NCBI RefSeq assembly: GCF_002929555.1
Contig: NZ_PJJP01000039.1
Span: 620,001 to 684,000 of the forward strand
DNA: 64,000 nucleotides
Direction of reading: 5' to 3'
Source: Cryobacterium sp. N22
GTDB taxonomy: Bacteria; Actinomycetota; Actinomycetes; Actinomycetales; Microbacteriaceae
Positions 54,168 to 62,820 of this stretch are shown here, piece after piece (the first letter of the stretch is position 1; every line of letters begins with the position of its first letter). Under the pieces are notes generated by a model that worked only from the letters and a program-made list of their open reading frames with translations, was not told the origin of the DNA and made no database searches. A program made the translations under genes and the position numbers.

Positions 54168-54902
54168 ATGGAACACGTCGTCAAGCCCCCTGCGGAGCCG
54201 GCCGTCTCGGTGTCCGACCTGCACGCCCGGCGCGGCTCCCGGCAGGTGCTGAACGCCCTGTCGCTCACCATCCCCGCCGGGCTCGTCGTGGGGCTGATCG
54301 GCCCGAGCGGATCGGGCAAGACCACCCTGATGCGCGCCATCGTCGGGGTGCAGATCGTGCAGTCCGGATCGGTGTCGGTGTTCGGCCAGCCGGCCGGCAG
54401 CGCATCCCTGCGCCGGCGGGTGGGCTACGTCACCCAGGAGGCCAGCGTCTACGACGACCTGACCGTGCGGCAGAACCTGGACTACTTCCGGGCCGTGCTG
54501 GGCGCCGGCCGTGCCGATGTGGGCCGGGTTCTCGAGGCGACCGACCTGGGCGCAAGTGCGGGGCAGCTGACCGGGTCGCTCTCCGGCGGGCAGCGCAGCC
54601 GGGTGTCGCTGGCCGTTGCCCTGCTCGGCTCCCCCGAGCTGCTGGTGCTCGACGAACCCACCGTGGGCCTGGATCCGGTGCTGCGGCGCGACCTGTGGGC
54701 GCTGTTCCACCGCCTGGCGGCCGAGGGAACGAGCCTGCTGGTCTCCAGCCACGTCATGGACGAGGCGGCCCGTTGCGACAGGCTGCTGCTCATGCGCGAC
54801 GGCGAGGTCCTCGCCGACGACACCCCGGCCGGGCTGCTCGCGGCCACCGGAACCGCCGACATCGAGGCCGCCTTCCTCACCCTCATCGAGGAGCGCGAAT
54901 GA
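54168..54902 (+). CDS. ABC-2 type exporter ATPase (drug-efflux type)
   Basis: A 244-residue ATPase. Walker A G-P-S-G-S-G-K-T-T (about 45-53), signature L-S-G-G-Q-R-S-R-V and Walker B L-V-L-D-E-P-T-V-G-L-D are present, with the C-terminal part typical of DrrA-like exporters. It ends by overlapping its permease partner by 4 bases. Cargo unknown. Confidence 0.92.
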   Translation: MEHVVKPPAEPAVSVSDLHARRGSRQVLNALSLTIPAGLVVGLIGPSGSGKTTLMRAIVGVQIVQSGSVSVFGQPAGSASLRRRVGYVTQEASVYDDLTVRQNLDYFRAVLGAGRADVGRVLEATDLGASAGQLTGSLSGGQRSRVSLAVALLGSPELLVLDEPTVGLDPVLRRDLWALFHRLAAEGTSLLVSSHVMDEAARCDRLLLMRDGEVLADDTPAGLLAATGTADIEAAFLTLIEERE

Positions 54903-55633
54903 ACCTGTCCCGCACCCTCGCCACCGCCGGCCGGGTCCTCACCCAGATCCGGCACGACCCCCGCACCGTCGTGCTGCTGTTGCTTGTGCCGAGTCTTCTG
55001 ATCGGGCTGGTGGCCTGGATCTTCTCCGACACGACGGTGTTCGAGACCGTGGGACCGGCGATGATCGCCCTGTTCCCGTTCATCGTGATGTTCCTGGTCA
55101 CCAGCATCACCACCCTGCGGGAACGCCGCACCGGCACCCTCGAGCGGCTGCTGTCGATGCCGCTGGGCCGGGGCGACCTGATCCTGGGGTACACGCTGGC
55201 GTTCGGGCTGCTGGCGGTGCTGCAGTCCAGCATCGCGGTGCTGTTCGCCGTCACGGTCTGCGGGCTGAACATCGCCGGGTCGATCGGGCTGCTGGTGGCC
55301 GTCGCGGTCGCCGACGCCGTGCTCGGCACCACCCTCGGCCTGCTCGCGAGCGCCTTCGCCCGCACCGAGTTCCAGGTGGTGCAGTTCATGCCGCTGCTGG
55401 TGTTCCCGCAGATCCTGCTCGGCGGCATCTTCCTGCCTCGCGACCAGCTGCCGGAGGTGCTGCAGGCGATCGGTGACGCGCTGCCGCTCTCACACGCCAT
55501 CGACGCCCTCACCGCCGTGGCCTCGGGCAGCGAGGACGACGCCTACGTGGTCGGCAAGCTCCTCGCCATCGTGGCCTGGATCGTGGCCGCGGTGGTCCTG
55601 GCGTCCCTCACGTTGCGCCGCAAAACCCCCTAG
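54899..55633 (+). CDS. ABC-2 type exporter permease
   Basis: A 244-residue permease with six membrane helices in the ABC-2 pattern; R-R-T-G-T-L-E-R-L-L-S-M-P (about 80-92) is the coupling helix region and L-G-G-I-F-L-P-R-D-Q-L-P follows helix 5. It starts at the ATG overlapping the ATPase stop (ATGA). Together they form a simple efflux or lipid-flipping exporter. Confidence 0.9.
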   Translation: MNLSRTLATAGRVLTQIRHDPRTVVLLLLVPSLLIGLVAWIFSDTTVFETVGPAMIALFPFIVMFLVTSITTLRERRTGTLERLLSMPLGRGDLILGYTLAFGLLAVLQSSIAVLFAVTVCGLNIAGSIGLLVAVAVADAVLGTTLGLLASAFARTEFQVVQFMPLLVFPQILLGGIFLPRDQLPEVLQAIGDALPLSHAIDALTAVASGSEDDAYVVGKLLAIVAWIVAAVVLASLTLRRKTP

Positions 55634-55638
55634 CCCCT

Positions 55639-55701
55639 CCGCGAACTGTGAGAAAAGCACGCATCCGGGCTCGTTTTAGGTGCTTAACTCACAGTTCGCG
55701 G
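55639..55701. terminator. Perfect 14-base inverted repeat between exporter and GH1-like gene
   Basis: CCGCGAACTGTGAG (55639-55652) pairs exactly with 55688-55701, and an inner AAGCAC/GTGCTT stem extends it. It is placed between convergent stop codons; likely a bidirectional terminator. Confidence 0.7.
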
Positions 55702-55703
55702 AC

Positions 55704-57158
55704 CTAGCGGGCGCTTAAGACTTGCTGGAGCCAACGGTAGGAGAGCTTTTTGGTGCGGGGGCGGGTGGGGTCGGTGAAGTCCACGTGCACCAGGCCGAAG
55801 CGTTGGGTGTAGCCGGCCGACCATTCGAAGCCGTCCAGCAGCGACCAAACGAAGTATCCACGGAGGTCCACGCCCTCGGCGGGCCCGCCGGGCGCGACGG
55901 CGTCCACGGCCGCCATCAGGTGCTCGGCCAGGTAGTCGATGCGGGCCAGGTCGGTCACCGCGCCGCGGACATCCGTTCGGTCGGGATAGCTCGCGCCGCC
56001 CGCGGTGAGGTAGACCGGCGGCAGGGCCTCGGCGTAACGGTCCCGCAGCTCGGCCAGCAGCACCGGCAGGTACTCGGGGGCGTTGGGCCAGCCGTACCCG
56101 GTGACCGGATGCTCGCGGAACTCGGTGAGGTGGAACGGCAGCCGGCTGATCATCGGGCGTTCCTCTGCGGGACGGTCGTCGGTTGCGCGCACCGGCTTGG
56201 CCGGTCCGGCCGCCACCCGGCTGGGCTGGAAGTAATCCACGCCGTAGAAGTCCAGCGGCTGGTGGATGGTGCGCAGGTCGTCGGGTTCGATCTCGTGCAG
56301 GTAGCGCAGCTCGTTCTCGAACACCCCGACGGGGTCCGGGTAGCGGCCCAGCAGCACCGGATCGGCGAAGAGCCGGTTGTGCAGCAGGTCGTAGAGGGCC
56401 GCGGCGTCGCGGTCGGCCTCCCGGTCGGTGGCGCTCTGCACCGGCGAGTGCGCGTTGGCGATGCCGATCCCGCCGCGCACATCCGCGGCGCGGAGGCCCT
56501 GCACGGCGAGACCGTGACCGAGCAGCTGATGGTGGCCGGCCGGCAACGCGTCGAACAACAGGGCCTGGCCCGGAGCGTGCACGCCGATCGCGTAGCCGTT
56601 GAACATCACCGTCGCCGGGTCGGCGAGAGTGACCCACCGGTCGATGCGGTCGCCGAAGACCTCACCCATCTGGTGGGCGTAGTCGCCGAATCTCATCGCG
56701 GTGTCGCGGTTCAGCCAGCCGCCGCGCAGCATTGCTGGAGTGTCCCAGTGCGACAGGGTGGCCATCGGGCTGATGCCGTTGCCGAGCAGCTGGTCGAGCA
56801 GCCGGTCGTAGAACGCCAGGCCGGACCGGTTCAGCGCCCCCCGGCCGTCGGGCTGCAGGCGCGGCCAGGCGAAGGAGAACCGGTAGCTGTCTGCGCCCAG
56901 TTCCCGCAGCAGGGTGACGTCTTCGGTCAGCTTGCCGATGTGGTCGGCGGCGACCGACGCGTTCTGGCCGTCCAGGATGCGCCCGGGCTCGCGGGTGAAG
57001 GCGTCCCAGTTGGATTCGCCGCGGCCGCCGTCACGGGCGCCGCCCTCGATCTGGAAGGCCGAGGTGGCCGTTCCGATCTGGAAACCGGTGGGGAGCCGAT
57101 CGCCCAGTTCGGCGGCCCGGTGCTGCCAGGCGCGGGACGCCGGGGTGTTGCTGCTCAT
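55704..57158 (-). CDS. GH1-fold protein lacking both catalytic glutamates (pseudoenzyme)
   Basis: A 484-residue protein clearly of the GH1 fold: F-Q-I-E-G-G (35-40), S-F-A-W-P-R-L (95-101), S-H-W-D-T-P (136-141) and the C-terminal V-W-S-L-L-D-G-F-E-W-S-x-G-Y (437-450). At the acid/base site the T-x-N-E-P motif reads T-L-A-D-P (177-181), so Asn is Ala179 and Glu is Asp180. At the nucleophile site T-E-N-G reads T-A-G-G (385-388), so Glu is Ala386. Normal hydrolysis is therefore improbable. A binding, regulatory or different catalytic role is open. It overlaps the lactone-oxidase gene by 4 bases. Confidence 0.9.
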   Translation of the reverse strand: MSSNTPASRAWQHRAAELGDRLPTGFQIGTATSAFQIEGGARDGGRGESNWDAFTREPGRILDGQNASVAADHIGKLTEDVTLLRELGADSYRFSFAWPRLQPDGRGALNRSGLAFYDRLLDQLLGNGISPMATLSHWDTPAMLRGGWLNRDTAMRFGDYAHQMGEVFGDRIDRWVTLADPATVMFNGYAIGVHAPGQALLFDALPAGHHQLLGHGLAVQGLRAADVRGGIGIANAHSPVQSATDREADRDAAALYDLLHNRLFADPVLLGRYPDPVGVFENELRYLHEIEPDDLRTIHQPLDFYGVDYFQPSRVAAGPAKPVRATDDRPAEERPMISRLPFHLTEFREHPVTGYGWPNAPEYLPVLLAELRDRYAEALPPVYLTAGGASYPDRTDVRGAVTDLARIDYLAEHLMAAVDAVAPGGPAEGVDLRGYFVWSLLDGFEWSAGYTQRFGLVHVDFTDPTRPRTKKLSYRWLQQVLSAR

Positions 57159-58465
57159 GGCCCAAGGACTCTTTCCAGATAGCGGTTGGTGAATCGACGC
57201 TCCGGGTCGAGCCGGTCCCGCACGGCGAGGAAGTCGTCGAAGCGCGGGTAGACCTGGCGGAGCATGTCCGCATCCAGGTTGTGCATCTTCCCCCAGTGTG
57301 GGCGTCCGTCGTGCGCGCGCATAATCGCCTCGACGTCGGCGAAGTAGTTCTGCGGGTTCTCCCGGAAGTACCTGTGCACGGCGATGTAGCCGGTGTCCCG
57401 ACCGTAGCCGGTGGAGAGCCAGACGTCGTCGGCCGCGGCCGAACGCACCTCGAGGGGGAAGGAGATGCGCCAGCCGCGCTTCTGGATGAGGGCGCGCACC
57501 TCGCGCAGCGCCTCCGGCACCGCCTCCCGCGGCAGCGCGTACTCCATCTCGTGGAACCGGACCGTGCGGTTCGTGACGAAGACCCTGTGCGCATGGTCGG
57601 TGAAGTCCCGGCGGCCGGTGAACCGTTCGGCGAGGCGGTTGATCCTGGGCACCAGCGGCGGCACGACGAGGCCTGCCGTGCAGGTGGCGCGGAAGACCCC
57701 GTTGCCGAGCAGCTCATCGTCGACCCAGCGGTTCAGCCGGCCGAGTGGAACCCGGCCGGTGCGTGGCGGCAGCCGGGAGTTGGTCTTGGTGAGGGCGGTC
57801 TCGGTGTGCGGGAACCAGTAGAACTCGAAGTGGTCCGCCGAGGCGCTGCGCTCGAGGTAGCCGTCCAGGACGGCCTCGAACGGCTCCGCTGCGTCGACGG
57901 CGTGCAACAGATAGGCCGGCACGCACTGGATGGTGAGGTCAACCAGGATGCCCAGGGCGCCGAGCCCCACTCGCACCGCGGGTAGCAGCTCGGGATTCTC
58001 GGTCTCGCTGACACGCAGCACCGACCCGTCGCCGGTGACCAGGGTGACCGCGACGATCTGGGCGGCGAGGCCGGCGAAGCCGCCGCCGGTGCCGTGCGTG
58101 CCCGTCGAGGTGGCGCCGGCGATGGTCTGCCTGTCGATGTCGCCCATGTTCTGCAGGGCGAGTCCATACGGGGCCAGGAGCGCGGGCAGCTGGTGCAATC
58201 GGGTGCCGGCGGCGAGGGTCACCCTGGCCGTGGCCTCGTCGACGTCGATCAGCCCGCCCCAGGCCAGGTCGAGCTGCACACCGGGGGAAACCGCGATGCC
58301 CGAGAAACTGTGTCCGGCACCGACGGCCTTGATGCGCACGCCCGTTGTCACGGCGGCGACCACGGCGCGGTGCACGGCGGCCGCGCTGGTCGGCCGCTCC
58401 ACCCGGGCCGGCACGACAGATTCGCTGCGTGCCCAGTTGTGCCAGCGGGCGCCGCTGGCCGTCAC
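57155..58465 (-). CDS. Aldonolactone-oxidase-like FAD enzyme (D-arabinono-1,4-lactone oxidase family)
   Basis: A 436-residue flavoprotein of the VAO family. The FAD domain carries A-V-G-A-G-H-S-F-S-G (about 47-56), where the His commonly links FAD covalently, then the pocket A-G-A-T-S-T-G-T-H-G-T-G. The C-terminal ALO domain ends with P-H-W-G-K-M-H (about 395-401), its typical motif. Family members oxidise aldonolactones or polyols using O2 or another acceptor. The GTG start at 58465 overlaps the preceding stop (GTGA); the open frame beyond it is not family-like. No signal peptide. Confidence 0.9.
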   Translation of the reverse strand: MTASGARWHNWARSESVVPARVERPTSAAAVHRAVVAAVTTGVRIKAVGAGHSFSGIAVSPGVQLDLAWGGLIDVDEATARVTLAAGTRLHQLPALLAPYGLALQNMGDIDRQTIAGATSTGTHGTGGGFAGLAAQIVAVTLVTGDGSVLRVSETENPELLPAVRVGLGALGILVDLTIQCVPAYLLHAVDAAEPFEAVLDGYLERSASADHFEFYWFPHTETALTKTNSRLPPRTGRVPLGRLNRWVDDELLGNGVFRATCTAGLVVPPLVPRINRLAERFTGRRDFTDHAHRVFVTNRTVRFHEMEYALPREAVPEALREVRALIQKRGWRISFPLEVRSAAADDVWLSTGYGRDTGYIAVHRYFRENPQNYFADVEAIMRAHDGRPHWGKMHNLDADMLRQVYPRFDDFLAVRDRLDPERRFTNRYLERVLGP

Positions 58466-59709
58466 AGGAAGGCCTTGCCTTCGCCTCGGTAGGTCGGCAG
58501 CATGTCGACCACGATACCGTCCTCGACCAGCGCGAATTCGTTGAGGTGTTCGCTGAGCTCGCCGGACTTGGTGTGCCGCAGCCAGACGCGCTCGCCCACC
58601 CGCAGGGTGCCGGCGGCGGCACCGGTGACCGGGGACTGCACCTCCCCGGCCATCTCGCGGGGCACCAGGCTCAGCCCCTCCGGCCAGACCAGGCGCGGTG
58701 AACGGTCCGCCCCCGGCGGCCCGGAGGCGATCCAGCCGCCGCCGAGCATGGCCGCGGTCTGCGCGGTGGGCTTCCGCACCACGGAGAGGGCGAACGCGGC
58801 GGCCGGGGCCGGCCGGAAGCCCGAGTAGCTGTCGAAGAGGTGACCGCCGAAGAAACCGCTCCCGGCCGCGATGTCGGTCACCGAGGTGTCGGCGTGGGTG
58901 CTCTCCAGCGAACCGGTGCCGCCGCCGTTGACGAATTCCAGGTTGGCGACCTGCCGCACCGCGGCCACCGCGGCGGCGCGCCGGGCCGTGATGTCGACGA
59001 TCGACCGGTTGCGCACCCACCGGTTCATTCCGCCCTGCACCGGGCGGCCAGGGGGCCGGTCGCCGAGACCGGCGATCTGCGCCTCGTACGCCATCAGCCC
59101 GACCAGCTCGAAGCCGGGCCTGGAGACGATGGCCACGGCCAGCGCCCTGGCGTCCTCCGGGGTGTGCACGGGTGAGCGCCACACGCCCAGGTGGCCGAGC
59201 ACCGGTGCGTTCCAGGAGGCGTCCAGTTCCAGGCAGACCCGGATGCGTTCACGCTGCGACGGTGCGATCACGGAGTCGACGAGGTCGAGGTGGTCGATCG
59301 AGTCCACCATCAGGGTCACCCGGGCGGCCAGGCCGGCCGAGCGGGCCAGCCTCTGGATCGCCGCCCTGTCGACGCTGGGATACCCGACCACGATGTCGTC
59401 GTGGGTCTCGGCGAGCCACAGGGCCTCGGCCAGGGTGAAGGCGAGCACACCGCGGTAGCCGGGCAGCGCGAGCACGGCGTCGAGCACGCCGCGCACCCGC
59501 AGGGACTTGCTGGCCACCCGGATCGGGGTGCCCTGGGCGCGGCCGAGCATGTCGTGGGTGTTGTGCCGCAGGGCCCCGAGGTGCAGCGCGCCCACGGGGG
59601 TGTCCAGGCCCCGGGTGGCCTCGGTCAGGCCCGGCCAGTATTCCTCTGGTCTGAGCCACGGCGTCGCATCCGCAGTGCCGGCCGGCCGCACGGAGAGGTC
59701 GAGGCTCAT
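58462..59709 (-). CDS. Fold-type III PLP enzyme, amino-acid deaminase/aldolase-like
   Basis: A 415-residue protein of the alanine-racemase-N/D-threonine-aldolase superfamily. The PLP lysine is in V-A-S-K-S-L-R (about 65-71); G-G-G-T-G (near 262) binds the phosphate, and the C-terminal domain holds H-T-K-S-G-E-L-S-E-H-L-N-E-F (about 378-391), a metal-binding-like position. Relatives are D-threonine aldolase, D-serine dehydratase and deaminase-type proteins. The substrate is unknown. Both ends overlap neighbours by 4 bases. Confidence 0.85.
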   Translation of the reverse strand: MSLDLSVRPAGTADATPWLRPEEYWPGLTEATRGLDTPVGALHLGALRHNTHDMLGRAQGTPIRVASKSLRVRGVLDAVLALPGYRGVLAFTLAEALWLAETHDDIVVGYPSVDRAAIQRLARSAGLAARVTLMVDSIDHLDLVDSVIAPSQRERIRVCLELDASWNAPVLGHLGVWRSPVHTPEDARALAVAIVSRPGFELVGLMAYEAQIAGLGDRPPGRPVQGGMNRWVRNRSIVDITARRAAAVAAVRQVANLEFVNGGGTGSLESTHADTSVTDIAAGSGFFGGHLFDSYSGFRPAPAAAFALSVVRKPTAQTAAMLGGGWIASGPPGADRSPRLVWPEGLSLVPREMAGEVQSPVTGAAAGTLRVGERVWLRHTKSGELSEHLNEFALVEDGIVVDMLPTYRGEGKAFL

Positions 59710-60326
59710 GCGGGGCGGCCCAGCGCAGCGACGGAGTCCGCGGTGACGTCGAGCAGCTTCGCGGTGGCGCTGTCGTCGCGATCCACCAGCCAGGCGATGG
59801 TGAGTCCGTCGGTGAGGGAGACGAGCAGACGGGCTACCTCGCCGACGGGATGCAGCCAGACCGAGCCGCTCTGCCGGGCCGCGGTGTCCAACGCCTCGGC
59901 CGCCAGGGAATGGTAGCGCTCGTACTGGGCCACGGCGAGGTGGTGCAGCTCTGGGGACCTGAGGGCGTACTGGGTGAGTTCGAGCATGGCCTTCTCTCTC
60001 AGGGGATCGCCGCTCACGTGGTCGGCGTAGCGCTGCAACCCGGCGCGCAGGATCTGTCGCAGCGACTCCCGCTCGCCCCGGCCGTCGGCGTCCTCGATGG
60101 GCGCCTCGGGCAGCACGGCGGTGGCTTCCTCGTCCACAACATGCCGGATGAGTTCGACCATCAGCTCATCCCGGCTCTGGAAGGCGTAGTGGAAGCTCGC
60201 CAACGACATCCCGGCCTCGGCGACGATCGCTCGAGTCGTGGCCTGGGCCACACCCCGATCGGCGACGACCCTCAACGCGGCGCGCACCAGGGCACTGCGC
60301 CGGTCCGCGGCGGGGATGCGTGTCAC
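59706..60326 (-). CDS. TetR family regulator, first gene of the operon
   Basis: A 206-residue repressor. The helix-turn-helix is in A-Q-A-T-T-R-A-I-V-A-E-A-G-M-S-L-A-S-F-H-Y-A-F (about 27-49). The C-terminal ligand domain is not assignable. GTG start with GAGG nearby. It is co-transcribed with, and overlaps by 4 bases, the PLP enzyme gene, so it probably controls its own four-gene operon in response to a pathway ligand. Confidence 0.9.
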   Translation of the reverse strand: MTRIPAADRRSALVRAALRVVADRGVAQATTRAIVAEAGMSLASFHYAFQSRDELMVELIRHVVDEEATAVLPEAPIEDADGRGERESLRQILRAGLQRYADHVSGDPLREKAMLELTQYALRSPELHHLAVAQYERYHSLAAEALDTAARQSGSVWLHPVGEVARLLVSLTDGLTIAWLVDRDDSATAKLLDVTADSVAALGRPA

Positions 60327-60480
60327 CTGGTCACCTCGTCCTGCGTTCTCAACGTTTCAATAGTGGGGCAGTTGACCCAGTGCACAGTATGGCGCACAGG
60401 GACCCCCGGATACCAGAGGCACGGATGATCACCGGGGAGGTGACAAATCCATCGGGATCTCCTCGGCCGGGCGCGCCACA

Positions 60481-60509
60481 TTGACATTCCGGGCCATCGC
60501 CCATGGAAT
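60481..60509 (+). promoter_or_regulatory. Sigma-70-type promoter for the Ig-repeat membrane protein
   Basis: TTGACA (60481-60486), a 17-base spacer, then TGGAAT (60504-60509). The predicted start falls about 10 bases before the TTG start codon, leaving room for the GAGGGAG ribosome site. The -35 is perfect and the -10 matches at 4 of 6 positions. Confidence 0.6.
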
Positions 60510-60525
60510 GGTCTGAGGGAGTACA

Positions 60526-62796
60526 TTGCTCAGTTCACGCCGTTTCAGCGCGCACGGGTCGAACACACGAACCGGTCGGGGTCTTCGGCGACCCACACGC
60601 ACGCGCGTGGCGTCGTACGGGGTCCTGCTCGCTGCTCTCGTCGGCGCCGTGGTCGTCGGCCCGCTCGCCGGCGCGGTCACGCCGGCTTCGGCGCTCACAA
60701 CCGAGACGGCGCCTGCCCCCACGGCCGAACCGGCGCCCACCGAAAGCGCCACTCCCGGCGCCTCTTCGTCGCCATGGGAGTCGCTGGCACCGTCGGAGCC
60801 GGAGACGCCGGAGCCGGCTCCGACCGAGCCGCCCGCCCCCGCCGCGCCCACCATCGACAGCCCCGGCGCCAACGCCTTCGTGACCGGGAGCCTCACCGTC
60901 GCCGGCACCGGTGACCCCGGGCAGCAGATTGACGTGCTCTCCACCGGCGGCGCTCCGCTCTGCACCGTCACCGTCGACGGGTCGTCCGCCTGGCAGTGCC
61001 CCGGAGTGGTCTTGCCCAGCGGACCCGCCGTCGAGCTGCGAGCGGTCGTGACCGAGAACCCCGGCCTCGCGGCGGCCCACACCGTGCGGGTACTCCAGGC
61101 CCCAACGGTCACGGGCGGCTCGACCGGCCATTCCTCCTCGAGCGGGATGGTACGCGGCACCGGCTACCCCGGCGCCACCGTCACCGCCACTCTCGCCTCC
61201 GGAGCGAGCTGCTCGTTCCCCGTCGACGCATCCGGGGTATGGGCCTGCCTGCTGGAGGGCACCGTGCCGAGCGGGGCGCAGCAGATCACAGCCTCGCAGC
61301 AGACCTCGTTCAGCGCCCCGGAGTCGTCGCGGGCGAGCGATCCGATCAGCCTGACCTTCGACGTCGACCCCCCGGCCGCTCCCGTCGTGACGGATCCCGT
61401 CGCCGACGCCACGCTGACCTCCGCCGCCGGGACGTTCTCCGGCCGGGGCGAGAACGGGGCCACCGTCACGGTCTTCGCCGGCGCCTACTCGGTCTGCAGC
61501 GCCGTGGTGTCCGGCGGCCTGTGGTCGTGCACGGGGTCCGGCGTCGCGAACGGCTCGTACGACGTGCGCGCCGTGCAGCAGGATGCCGCCGGCAATGTGA
61601 GTGCCGGCAGCCCGGCGTTCCGGGTGACCTTCGGTACCGCAACCGCGGCGCCCGCACCGGCGCCGACACCGACCGCCGCCCCGCCCGTCGTGCCCGCCCC
61701 GACAGCGACCGCACAACCGACCCCCACGTCAACACCGGGCAGCGCCTCCCCCAGCCCCCGTCCGGGCGTCCCCGAGGACGGCGACGACCAGGCCGGGGCC
61801 GTCCCGCCGGAACTGACCGTGCCGGGCGGCTGGAACGACCCCACCCAGTTCAGCACCGCGGTGATCCCGCCCTGGACCGTGGCGCAGTTCCCCTGGCTGC
61901 AAGCGGCGCTGCTCACCCTGGGCGCCCTGCTGCTGCTCGTGGTGCCCGCCCGGTTGCTGGCCGGCACCATCACCCGGGCGCGAGACGGCCGGCCGGTCTT
62001 TCGCGGCCACCGGCTCGCGGGCCGTAACCGCGCCGGGGAGGAATTCGAGGTCGCCCCGACCCTGCGGGTCAACCGGTGGGTGGCCTACGGCGGCACCGTA
62101 GTCGCCGCGGCCGTGTTCGTCCTGTTGTCGGGCCCGGTGTCCGCCACACCGGCGTACCTCAGGCTGCTGCTGGCCGTGGCTCTCGCCCTCGTGATCGTGA
62201 ACACCGTGGCCACCCTGGTGCCGCAGTGGTGGGGGTCCAGGGCGCTGCACATCGAGGTGACCACGACGATCCTGCCGCGTTATCTCGCGGTCGTCGCCGT
62301 CACCGCGCTCGCCTCCAGGCTGTTCGAGCTGCAGCCCGCCCTGCTCTTCGGCCTGCTGGGCAGTGTCGTCGTCGGCGCGGGGCCCGGCGCGGCCCAACGC
62401 GGCCAGCTGGCCGCCATCCGGGCCGGCAGCCTGTTCGCCCTGGGTCTGGCCGCGCTGCTGATCGTCGGCACCCTGCCGACGGCCGACGGCTTCCTGAGCA
62501 CCCTGGCCGCTGAGGTCGCCAACACCGTCGTGCTGGCGTCAATCGGCTCAGCCGTGCTCGTGCTCATCCCGATCGGCAACACCAGCGGACGCAGCATCCT
62601 CGCCTGGTCACCGCCGATCTGGGCCGCCCTCACGGTGCCGGCCTTCCTCACCCTGTTCACGCTGCTCTCCCCCATGCTCCCGCGTTGGACGGGCACCGGC
62701 TCGGCGGTTCTGCTGTGGGTGGCGGCGGCAGGCTTCGCCGTCGTGAGCGTGGCCGCCTGGGCGTGGCAGCGCTTCGTGCTACCGGGCCGGCGCTAA
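60526..62796 (+). CDS. Large Ig-repeat plus polytopic membrane protein, unknown function
   Basis: A 756-residue protein with a TTG start and GAGGGAG upstream. Parts in order: a basic N terminus and signal-like helix (about 28-57); a Pro/Thr/Glu-rich linker (58-105); three bacterial Ig-like repeats (about 107-370), each with a Cys pair ending in a W-x-C motif (W-Q-C, W-A-C, W-S-C); a long Pro/Ala/Thr linker (370-440); and a C-terminal domain with about eight membrane helices (about 460-750). The three Cys pairs suggest disulfides outside the cell. I recognise no family for the whole. It may be an envelope or adhesion protein. Confidence 0.8.
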   Translation: MLSSRRFSAHGSNTRTGRGLRRPTRTRVASYGVLLAALVGAVVVGPLAGAVTPASALTTETAPAPTAEPAPTESATPGASSSPWESLAPSEPETPEPAPTEPPAPAAPTIDSPGANAFVTGSLTVAGTGDPGQQIDVLSTGGAPLCTVTVDGSSAWQCPGVVLPSGPAVELRAVVTENPGLAAAHTVRVLQAPTVTGGSTGHSSSSGMVRGTGYPGATVTATLASGASCSFPVDASGVWACLLEGTVPSGAQQITASQQTSFSAPESSRASDPISLTFDVDPPAAPVVTDPVADATLTSAAGTFSGRGENGATVTVFAGAYSVCSAVVSGGLWSCTGSGVANGSYDVRAVQQDAAGNVSAGSPAFRVTFGTATAAPAPAPTPTAAPPVVPAPTATAQPTPTSTPGSASPSPRPGVPEDGDDQAGAVPPELTVPGGWNDPTQFSTAVIPPWTVAQFPWLQAALLTLGALLLLVVPARLLAGTITRARDGRPVFRGHRLAGRNRAGEEFEVAPTLRVNRWVAYGGTVVAAAVFVLLSGPVSATPAYLRLLLAVALALVIVNTVATLVPQWWGSRALHIEVTTTILPRYLAVVAVTALASRLFELQPALLFGLLGSVVVGAGPGAAQRGQLAAIRAGSLFALGLAALLIVGTLPTADGFLSTLAAEVANTVVLASIGSAVLVLIPIGNTSGRSILAWSPPIWAALTVPAFLTLFTLLSPMLPRWTGTGSAVLLWVAAAGFAVVSVAAWAWQRFVLPGRR

Positions 62797-62797
62797 A

Positions 62798-62810
62798 GGC
62801 GCATCGCGCC
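62798..62810 (+). terminator. Small hairpin after the Ig-repeat protein gene
   Basis: GGCGC-ATC-GCGCC immediately after the stop codon. It is short and lacks a T-run; a weak candidate. Confidence 0.3.
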
Positions 62811-62820
62811 GGGTGATTCT

